A stretch of DNA of 8,027 bases from Flavobacteriales bacterium (GTDB taxonomy: Bacteria; Bacteroidota; Bacteroidia; Flavobacteriales; UA16), in contig JAURKF010000121.1 in NCBI GenBank assembly GCA_030831885.1, positions 1 to 8,027 on the forward strand. Direction: 5' to 3'. The notes under the pieces were generated by a model, which saw only the letters and a list, made by a program, of their open reading frames with translations, ran no database searches and was not told the DNA's origin. The first letter of the stretch is position 1. Every line of letters begins with the position of its first letter. A program made the translations under genes and the position numbers. Shown piece by piece: positions 1 to 5,966 of this stretch.

Positions 1-1397
1 AAAACGGCGAAAAGCTTGAAGGTCCTTTCACAGTGGCTGAATTGGCCAATCGTGAAATAAACTTCCATACCCGCCTCTGCGAACAAGGCACCAACGAATG
101 GAAATCGGTATCTGAACTTCCTGATTACAGTGAAATCAGAATGTTTCTCAAGCCCGACCTCGAAGGCAGGAAGGAGCACAAGCCAATCAATTTCAGAAAG
201 GTTGCCTTTGTGGCGGTACCTGTTTTGGTGATTGCATTTGCCACATGGTTGGTGGTTTCCGGTGTTGGTGCTTCTATGTTCGCGAGCAAGCCTGAGGTGA
301 AAAATGAAACTCCTGTGGTCGCGGATACGGTTCAGGTTGCCCCCATTGCTCGCATTGACTCCATTAAAAAGTACCCTATTGATGAGTTCGCAACTGATTT
401 CTCATCGCTTATTGCGGGTTACGCACCGGATGGATTGAAGGGGCAATTATCGGATGATGAATCCTGGAACGGAATATCACGCGATATTGAAAATGAGTGG
501 ACGAAGGTATCAGAACAGAAGGCAGCTCCTATCCGCAGCTGGTTGCCGAAGACCCCACTGAATGAGTTAGATTCAATGACCTTGTTTTATCCTTTCGCAG
601 GCGCTGATTTTTTATACTCCAACTGCTTTTTTCCGAAAGCGAAACGGATTGTAATGGTAGGATTGGAACCACTGGGGTCCATTAAATGGAATGCCGAGTA
701 TAACAGTGGCTTCCGAGACTATATGAAACGAGTCAGCTCATCCTTATATACATCCAATCGGGTTGGATATTTTATGACCATCGAGATGGGGCGGGATTTG
801 CATCGTAACGATTTAAATGGAGTGTTACCGCTTATTCTGTTTTATGCAAGACGTCAATCTTTCCTTGTTTCATCTATCGAATATATCAAAATTGATGAGA
901 CCGGTAAGAGAGTGGATGCCGAATATGAAGAGGCGACGGGAGTGGTAATAAAACTTACCGATATCAACCGAACTGTCTTAAAGGAGATTGAATATCACCG
1001 AACGAATCTTGAGAACAGTTCTTTTAATCCTGAATCAGGATACCACAAGTATTTCTCCGGAATTGAGAATAAGTGTGTTTTTTTGAAGGCAGCCTCATAT
1101 CTCATGCATAACAATTCGTTCAACAACATCCGTGAGGTGATTCTTGCCAACACCAATTTATTGTTGCAAGACGACTCCGGAATGCCCTTCAGATTTTTCC
1201 CGGATAGCTCCTGGACTGTCGATTTGTATGGGAAATATACTCACCCAATCGGACTATTCGCAGGGCGTGTTCAAAGAGATCTTCGCGAAGCATTTGAGCA
1301 GCGCGGAAGCGGTGAGCTTCCTTTCAAGATTGGTTATAATGTGGCTCACAATGAGCCCCACCTGATTCTTGCGCGACGTAAGAAGGATGCTATTTAA
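1..1397 (+). CDS. 5'-truncated membrane-anchored protein: GYF_2-like domain, one TM helix, large conserved extracytoplasmic domain of unknown function
   Basis: The frame is open from the first complete codon (position 3) to TAA at 1395-1397, so the true start lies upstream; the GTG at 33 is internal because the ten codons before it continue the same domain. Visible residues (464) begin NGEKLEGPFTVAEL and continue to a conserved W and SELP, the pattern of the C-terminal half of a GYF_2 (DUF4339) domain (YY..nG...GPfs..eL...gi...t.v...g...W..aselp). A hydrophobic helix follows (about residues 57-79 counted from position 33), then an acidic/proline-containing linker and about 350 residues of globular sequence. 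That part contains FYPFAGADFLYSN, GLEPLGS, KAASYLMHN and LLLQDDSGMPFRFF, which I recall as blocks of a Bacteroidota family of unknown function. Expected topology is GYF_2 in the cytoplasm and the large domain outside. No catalytic motif is recognised. The gene is 34 bp upstream of the transpeptidase gene and may be cotranscribed with it. Confidence 0.85.
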   Translation, partial: NGEKLEGPFTVAELANREINFHTRLCEQGTNEWKSVSELPDYSEIRMFLKPDLEGRKEHKPINFRKVAFVAVPVLVIAFATWLVVSGVGASMFASKPEVKNETPVVADTVQVAPIARIDSIKKYPIDEFATDFSSLIAGYAPDGLKGQLSDDESWNGISRDIENEWTKVSEQKAAPIRSWLPKTPLNELDSMTLFYPFAGADFLYSNCFFPKAKRIVMVGLEPLGSIKWNAEYNSGFRDYMKRVSSSLYTSNRVGYFMTIEMGRDLHRNDLNGVLPLILFYARRQSFLVSSIEYIKIDETGKRVDAEYEEATGVVIKLTDINRTVLKEIEYHRTNLENSSFNPESGYHKYFSGIENKCVFLKAASYLMHNNSFNNIREVILANTNLLLQDDSGMPFRFFPDSSWTVDLYGKYTHPIGLFAGRVQRDLREAFEQRGSGELPFKIGYNVAHNEPHLILARRKKDAI

Positions 1398-1431
1398 CGG
1401 CTTGGTGCTTATCTCCCGATAGTCACATGCC

Positions 1432-2718
1432 ATGAATATTATGAATTCAATCTGTAGATTTTATCTTGGGTCTAAGGGGGTCATTATGTTCCTCTTGTCA
1501 TCAATTGTGTTGTTTTCCTCTTGTCAGGAAAAACCTGGCGAGCCACTGGTAGATCATGCTGATCAACAACGAGCAACCGATTCAATAATTAACGCTCTTA
1601 GCCTAAAACTCTCGGCAGACTCCAGCGATTTCAACTTCAATGAACTGCTGCAGGCTGTAACGAATGATTCTTTGACGAACAGTTTACTTTCCACAAGAAG
1701 GAAAATGTTCATGTCCTATAACTCTTTCCAAAAGCTGGGTATAGATGCTGAGGAGTTTCTTAGAGAGAATCCCTGCTATACGCCGTTGATTACGAAGATG
1801 GACCGAATCAACGACAAGCATTTCGTTTGGGCTGACTTGTATAACGAATCTTTCCCTGGAGTTGATTATCGTTCCTGGCGATTTATTGTGGCAGATTTCA
1901 ATACACTGAATAGCCGCAAGCAATGCAAGGGATGCACTGAGTTATATCCTCAAATTACCGAATTGACCGAACTGAAGTCGTTTCTCGCCCTGTTAAACAA
2001 GGAGTCTGTTTCGCTCACGGATGATGCTGCAATTGCCACAATGCTGATCAATAAATGGAAAGACACCACCATAACAGCCCATGATATACATGCTATTTGG
2101 AAAAACCTCCGAGATCATGTTGAACAATTCCGAACGGAACCGATGAAAAAGGATTCGGTCATTACTGTGAATAATAAGCAGTATTGTTTGGGTCAAATGC
2201 TTTGCCTGTGTGAGATTTATGATGATACGCTGATGCCGGTTGCGAAATTTGTTACCTCTTCCAAAAATTCGAAAGCGCCTCATTTTAACCAGCATGATTT
2301 CGATGGCCAACCAAGATACTATGCTCCTATGAATCGTTTAACTACGCGATATTGGGATAATAAGTTGAAATATGATTCACTGGATGTAATTCACGATAAA
2401 ATGATGGGATTTAGCTCGTCCAGTGTGATTTTATATCAGGGCAGGGTGCAGCTGCCCAATTTTATGCACATTACTCCCGATGATGCCTATCCCGGGGCGA
2501 AGGGTTATGTGAATGGTATTCACGAATTTGCTGTGGGGGGCTCTGAGCCCGGAAAATACATGGGGGCACCGCTGAGCCTTGGATGTGTGAGACTTCATGA
2601 CTACCCATCTAAATTTATTCGATGGTGGACACCGGCAAACGCGAAAATGTTTGTTGCCTATGAGTTTAGCAGGTATAAGCAAAATCCATTATCGAATAAT
2701 CAGACGGCTCAGCAATAG
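1432..2718 (+). CDS. Lipoprotein with C-terminal L,D-transpeptidase (YkuD-family) catalytic domain
   Basis: The protein has 428 residues. The N-terminus carries a positively charged stretch, a hydrophobic core (about 17-28) and a lipobox LFSSC with Cys31 as the probable lipidated residue. Residues 32-240 are a helical, polar region with no domain I recognise. Residues about 241-410 fit the YkuD fold: beta-rich start, then His364 in GIHEFAVGG and, 21 residues on, Cys385 in SLGCVRLHDY, with Arg387 two residues after the Cys. The family motif is HXX(14-17)[ST]HGC; here the His before GC is Leu384, an uncommon variant. The family makes or edits 3-3 peptidoglycan cross-links or anchors proteins, using the Cys as nucleophile. 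Seven non-lipobox cysteines (115, 165, 168, 252, 258, 260, 385), including CKGC and CLC, are many for an exported protein. The start at 1432 lacks a Shine-Dalgarno. ATG 1486 (Met19) has AAGGGGG upstream but would leave no charged n-region, so 1432 or 1441 is preferred. Confidence 0.82.
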   Translation: MNIMNSICRFYLGSKGVIMFLLSSIVLFSSCQEKPGEPLVDHADQQRATDSIINALSLKLSADSSDFNFNELLQAVTNDSLTNSLLSTRRKMFMSYNSFQKLGIDAEEFLRENPCYTPLITKMDRINDKHFVWADLYNESFPGVDYRSWRFIVADFNTLNSRKQCKGCTELYPQITELTELKSFLALLNKESVSLTDDAAIATMLINKWKDTTITAHDIHAIWKNLRDHVEQFRTEPMKKDSVITVNNKQYCLGQMLCLCEIYDDTLMPVAKFVTSSKNSKAPHFNQHDFDGQPRYYAPMNRLTTRYWDNKLKYDSLDVIHDKMMGFSSSSVILYQGRVQLPNFMHITPDDAYPGAKGYVNGIHEFAVGGSEPGKYMGAPLSLGCVRLHDYPSKFIRWWTPANAKMFVAYEFSRYKQNPLSNNQTAQQ

Positions 2719-3062
2719 CTTAGTAGGTCATCTTTCAGCTACCTTTCTTGGGACCTTTTGAATTTTAATTGGCGAGAGCTTAAGTTACTATACCATTTGA
2801 GTCGTTGCCTCTTCAATTTAATTCCCATTTTGATCGCAGATGAATACTGCTTCATCTCTTGAATCGTCAGCTTGCATACTTTAAGAAAACCATCGAGGTA
2901 AAGTTCAAGGTTCTTTTTTAAAAGCGACTGTATAATGGTTTGCAATGATATGAATTCCAAGAATCGGGCGGGCGATTATGGTTTTTGTAAATAGTAATTG
3001 GTAAGAGAATATACTCGTACCTCGCCGAAAGAGCTTAGATTTTTGCTGCTTATATAAGGATA
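2719..3062. other. Convergent intergenic gap, no convincing gene
   Basis: These 344 bp separate the ends of the plus-strand transpeptidase gene and the minus-strand phosphatase gene. The sequence is AT-rich. Minus-strand frames of 73 codons (2960-2739, TTG start, with an upstream in-frame stop, Lys/Arg-rich product) and 67 codons (3108-2905, overlapping the phosphatase 3' end out of frame) have no recognisable domain, no ribosome binding site and composition typical of translated noncoding DNA. No GC-rich hairpin followed by a T-run was seen on either strand, so no intrinsic terminator can be placed confidently. The only clear structure is the TTATATAA repeat pair at its right edge. Confidence 0.6.
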
Positions 3063-3070
3063 TTATATAA
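3050..3070. repeat. Pair of TTATATAA palindromes flanking 5 nt at the phosphatase stop codon
   Basis: TTATATAA occurs at 3050-3057 and again at 3063-3070, separated by GGATA. Each octamer is its own reverse complement, so the pair is both a direct and an inverted repeat and could form an all-A/T stem with a 5-nt loop. The second copy contains the TAA stop codon of the minus-strand phosphatase gene. With no G-C pairs it would be a weak transcript-end structure; it may simply be chance in AT-rich DNA. Confidence 0.5.
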
Positions 3071-4442
3071 CCGAAGTCTTTTCCGGCAGCTGAAAGCCTA
3101 ACACGCATATATCGTCCACTTGCTCTTCCGAACCCTTGAATTGGGTGATGTAGTTTTTTAGAATCGTTTTTTGCTCACTAAGCTTTAGCGTTCCAACTTG
3201 CTTTAGGATTGTTCTTAGACCGCTTTTTTTCAGCTTTTTTCCGTTGTCTTTTCCGAATTGATCGATGTAGCCGTCGGTAAACAAATAAATGCAATCGCTG
3301 GGGGAAAGACTGATTTTCTCTTCTTTGAAAAAATTCCTAGAAAGTTCTCTGCTAATTCCAAAACGATTGGGTTGAAGTTCTGTAATTTCATGATCGCGCC
3401 AAAGCCACAACGGTGTTTTGGCACCGCACCAGCTTAATGTGCCATCTTCCAAAGAAATGCGGCAAATTGCACCCTCCATACCCGGATTCACTTCGTATTT
3501 ATCCGCATTGAAACTTTCAGCGAAAATGGATTGCACGCGGGTGAAAAGGTGAGCAGGTCCAGGCTGCTCACGTTCATCAAATGCACGATTGAGCGCGTTA
3601 AAGCAAATAATGCTGATCATAGCCGCAGGAATGCCATGTCCTGTGCAGTCGCATAGAGCAAAATAGATGTCACTTTCGGTTCTGCGCGCCCAAAAGAAAT
3701 CGCCCGAAACAACATCTTTAGGCATATTTATAACAAAGGCTGATGGCACAGTGCGTAAAAATTCAACCTCGGATGTAAGAATCGACTTTTGTATGTGATG
3801 GGTATAGTTGATTGAAGAAAGAATTTCCTCGTTTTTCTCCTCAATTAACCGATTCGATTTAAATAGCTGCGACGCATACGAATTGCTGAGTTTGATGAAA
3901 TATCGAATCGATGCAAACAGTATAAAAAACATAAATATAACGCCACCAGGATAAAGTGAAGCTTCCTCTTCGGGGGTAAATTGAATCAAAGGAGGATTAT
4001 AAAGCTGATACCTGTAAATCAGAAAAAAAGCCACCACATGAAGCAGAAAAAGAAGGTTACTTAAGAGCTGCTTTCTAAAAATAATCATGGGCAATGCTCC
4101 CGTGGCTAACAAAAGGTAGGAGCCTCCAAAGTAATTTCCATTAAGAATGTAGAGAAACGATATGTAAAGGATAACGGATAGTGAACCGAACCAACGTGCT
4201 GCTTTCCAGTTACCGTATGCATTAAGAAATTGAATTACAATGGCAAGTGGTAAGTAGCTGATTTCATATAGAAAGAATTCAGGGTACCTAAATCCTAGTT
4301 GAAATTGGAGAAGAATAGCGTGGCTGATAACCGCTATTACAGCGAAAAAGTTTAATTGATTGATGAAGCGCAACACATTTTTGTCGTTCTCGCTTTTAAC
4401 GTAACCAATGCCGAGGTTGCTGATTTTTTTCCAAACTTCCAT
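3063..4442 (-). CDS. Six-TM membrane protein with C-terminal SpoIIE/PP2C-type serine phosphatase domain
   Basis: The protein has 459 residues from ATG at 4442. Six hydrophobic helices are visible at about 31-50, 55-74, 84-101, 105-121, 126-145 and 165-183, forming an integral membrane sensor-like module without a large external domain. A helical, charged linker (about 184-225, ending INYTHHIQKSIL) resembles the signalling linker that precedes SpoIIE domains in Bacteroidota. The phosphatase domain (about 232-455) has the metal-binding blocks in order: VVSGDFFW (Asp248), CDCTGHGIPAAM (Asp265), LFTDGYIDQFG (Asp390) and QVDDICVLGF (Asp443/444). All expected acidic residues are present, so activity is likely. 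SpoIIE/RsbU phosphatases are Mn/Mg-dependent and usually dephosphorylate a Ser/Thr on an STAS-type anti-anti-sigma protein; neither that partner nor a kinase is encoded in this window, so the substrate is unknown. The gene lies 101 bp downstream of the helicase gene on the same strand, with a possible promoter of its own. The stop is TAA at 3065-3063. Confidence 0.9.
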   Translation of the reverse strand: MEVWKKISNLGIGYVKSENDKNVLRFINQLNFFAVIAVISHAILLQFQLGFRYPEFFLYEISYLPLAIVIQFLNAYGNWKAARWFGSLSVILYISFLYILNGNYFGGSYLLLATGALPMIIFRKQLLSNLLFLLHVVAFFLIYRYQLYNPPLIQFTPEEEASLYPGGVIFMFFILFASIRYFIKLSNSYASQLFKSNRLIEEKNEEILSSINYTHHIQKSILTSEVEFLRTVPSAFVINMPKDVVSGDFFWARRTESDIYFALCDCTGHGIPAAMISIICFNALNRAFDEREQPGPAHLFTRVQSIFAESFNADKYEVNPGMEGAICRISLEDGTLSWCGAKTPLWLWRDHEITELQPNRFGISRELSRNFFKEEKISLSPSDCIYLFTDGYIDQFGKDNGKKLKKSGLRTILKQVGTLKLSEQKTILKNYITQFKGSEEQVDDICVLGFQLPEKTSVI

Positions 4443-4513
4443 AGCTATATTGCTGCTGCCTTCGATTTGAATTAGGGAAAATCAAATCAACGCGTGATGA
4501 GTTTTAAAGCAAT

Positions 4514-4521
4514 CAAAAGTA
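4514..4521 (-). promoter_or_regulatory. Candidate Bacteroidota -7 box upstream of the phosphatase gene
   Basis: Read on the minus strand, 4521-4514 is TACTTTTG, an exact fit to the TAnnTTTG -7 element of Bacteroidota. It would place the transcript start roughly 60-70 nt before the ATG at 4442. No convincing TTTG -33 element is seen 19-21 nt upstream; only T-rich sequence is there. An eight-base match with two free positions in AT-rich DNA can arise by chance. Confidence 0.3.
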
Positions 4522-4543
4522 AGTCTATCTCACATTGAAAAAC

Positions 4544-5830
4544 TTATGGGTTGGTTTTTCTTTTGCTGAAAGGGCGCCATGGTTTTTTGCTCCTACCTGC
4601 ACTTGAACCGTGTGAGTTATTGATATGTCGGGCTCCTTGGTTACCGGTTTTTTTTGTTTGCGAGTGTGTTGCGATTTGCGAATCAAAATCGGGCATTGGT
4701 GTACTACCGCGGTTTTCACCCTCGGGTATTTTAATGCCGGTTAGCTTTTGAATGTCTCTAACGTATTCAACTTCTTCGGCCTCGCAAAATGAAATAGCTA
4801 TTCCGGATGCTCCAGCTCGACCGGTCCTGCCAATGCGATGCACATAAGTTTCGGGTACATTCGGAATTTCAAAGTTGATTACATGCGTGAGATCGTCAAC
4901 ATCGATTCCGCGCGCTGCTATGTCGGTAGCAACCAACACCCGCGTTGTTTTGCTCTTGAAGTTCTTCAAGGCAAGTTGTCGGGCGTTTTGCGATTTGTTG
5001 CCATGGATAGCTTCCGAAGTGATGCCCGATTTCTGCAAGTCTTTAACAACTTTATTGGCTCCGTGCTTCGTGCGGGTGAAGACCAGCGCTCGCTCAATTG
5101 TTTTATCTGAGAGAATATGAAGCAACATGTTTTTCTTATCCGCCCTATTCACATAGTAAATACATTGTGCAATTTTTTCGGCCGTTGTAGCAGGTGGAGC
5201 GACCTCCACTTTTTTCGGGTTGGTAAGAATTGTTGAACTTAATCGTTGGATTTCCGGAGGCATGGTTGCACTGAAAAACAGCGATTGTCGCTTGGTGGGA
5301 AGTTTAGCTATTACGCGCTTCACATCGTGAATGAAGCCCATATCGAGCATACGGTCGGCCTCATCAAGAATGAAGATTTCAAGTTGTCGTAAGTCGATAA
5401 ACCCCTGATTCATTAAATCCAACAATCGGCCGGGTGTTGCAATGAGCACGTCAGTTCCTGATTTGAGGGCTTGTGTTTGCGGAAATTGACCTACTCCTCC
5501 GAAAATAACGAGGTACTTGAGGTCTGTATGTCGTCCATAAGCTTTGAAACTTTCGTCAATTTGTATGGCAAGTTCACGAGTAGGTGTTAGGATGAGCGAG
5601 CGAATGGGACGCTTGCTTTTCAGGTCGGTAGTTCGTTTATGAAGCAACTGGATTACAGGTAAGGCAAAAGCGGCAGTTTTTCCTGTGCCTGTCTGAGCGC
5701 AGCCCAATAAATCCGTGCCTTCGAGTACGATGGGTATAGCTTGCTGCTGAATAGGCGTGGGTTTTTCGTAGCCTTCATGATGCAAGGCTTTTAAAAGGGG
5801 CTCGATGAGTCCCAAAGAATTAAAATTCAT
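4544..5830 (-). CDS. rhlE: DEAD-box ATP-dependent RNA helicase, RhlE-type
   Basis: From ATG at 5830 the product is 428 residues and begins MNFNSLGLIEPLLKAL, the usual start of RhlE-like proteins. An ATG at 5875 in the same frame would add 15 residues unlike the family, so 5830 is chosen. All superfamily 2 motifs are intact: Q motif around GYEKPTPIQ (20-28), I AQTGTGKT (45-52), Ia PTRELA (83-88), GG (111-112), Ib TPGR (132-135), II DEAD (156-159), III SAT (187-189), IV VFTRT (250-254), V ATDIAARGID (301-310) and VI HRIGRTGRAG (331-340). A basic, Ser/Asn/Gly-containing tail (about 375-428) probably aids RNA binding. The enzyme unwinds short RNA duplexes using ATP, acting in ribosome assembly, mRNA turnover or cold adaptation. 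Which role applies, and the exact paralogue, cannot be settled from the sequence. It lies 136 bp after the HEAT-cyclophilin gene. Confidence 0.93.
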   Translation of the reverse strand: MNFNSLGLIEPLLKALHHEGYEKPTPIQQQAIPIVLEGTDLLGCAQTGTGKTAAFALPVIQLLHKRTTDLKSKRPIRSLILTPTRELAIQIDESFKAYGRHTDLKYLVIFGGVGQFPQTQALKSGTDVLIATPGRLLDLMNQGFIDLRQLEIFILDEADRMLDMGFIHDVKRVIAKLPTKRQSLFFSATMPPEIQRLSSTILTNPKKVEVAPPATTAEKIAQCIYYVNRADKKNMLLHILSDKTIERALVFTRTKHGANKVVKDLQKSGITSEAIHGNKSQNARQLALKNFKSKTTRVLVATDIAARGIDVDDLTHVINFEIPNVPETYVHRIGRTGRAGASGIAISFCEAEEVEYVRDIQKLTGIKIPEGENRGSTPMPDFDSQIATHSQTKKTGNQGARHINNSHGSSAGRSKKPWRPFSKRKTNP

Positions 5831-5875
5831 TGTATAGTTTGAAATAAAAATATGTTCGTGAAATGATCCGAACAA

Positions 5876-5912
5876 TCAGGAGACGGAAATGGTCCTTAAT
5901 GGACACGCCTGA
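5876..5912. other. Possible nested stem-loop in the leader of the helicase gene
   Basis: TCAGG (5876-5880) can pair with CCTGA (5908-5912), and inside it GTCC (5892-5895) can pair with GGAC (5901-5904) around a 5-nt loop. The inner and outer stems are separated by unequal bulges (11 and 3 nt), and no T-run follows on the minus strand, so it does not look like an intrinsic terminator. If transcription starts near 5930 it would lie in the helicase 5' leader. Both stems are short and may be chance. Confidence 0.2.
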
Positions 5913-5934
5913 CAAGCGAAAATCAAATTCAAGG

Positions 5935-5942
5935 CAAATATA
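5935..5942 (-). promoter_or_regulatory. Candidate Bacteroidota -7 box upstream of the helicase gene
   Basis: On the minus strand 5942-5935 reads TATATTTG, an exact TAnnTTTG match. It lies 25 nt past the stop of the HEAT-cyclophilin gene and about 105 nt before the helicase ATG at 5830, which would give a leader of roughly 100 nt. No TTTG -33 element is present at the expected spacing, so the call rests on one box. Confidence 0.3.
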
Positions 5943-5966
5943 CGTCGATTTGTAGTTGCACTCGAT

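Noticed and set aside
33..35. GTG at 33 as the start of the first gene
   Set aside because: The codons from position 3 continue the GYF_2 pattern (nG...GPF), so the gene begins before the window.
2739..2960. 73-codon minus-strand reading frame in the convergent gap with a Lys/Arg-rich product
   Set aside because: It starts with TTG, has no ribosome binding site, an in-frame stop lies shortly upstream, and the product has no recognisable domain. Its composition is what AT-rich noncoding DNA gives.
2905..3108. 67-codon minus-strand reading frame overlapping the 3' end of the phosphatase gene
   Set aside because: It overlaps a clear gene in another frame and continues into the intergenic gap without any domain or start signal.
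4551..5120. Plus-strand frames of 66-90 codons opposite the helicase gene
   Set aside because: They are antisense shadows of the conserved helicase coding sequence.
5831..5875. Upstream ATG (5875) as the start of the helicase
   Set aside because: The extra 15 residues do not resemble RhlE N-termini, whereas the ATG at 5830 begins exactly at the conserved start.
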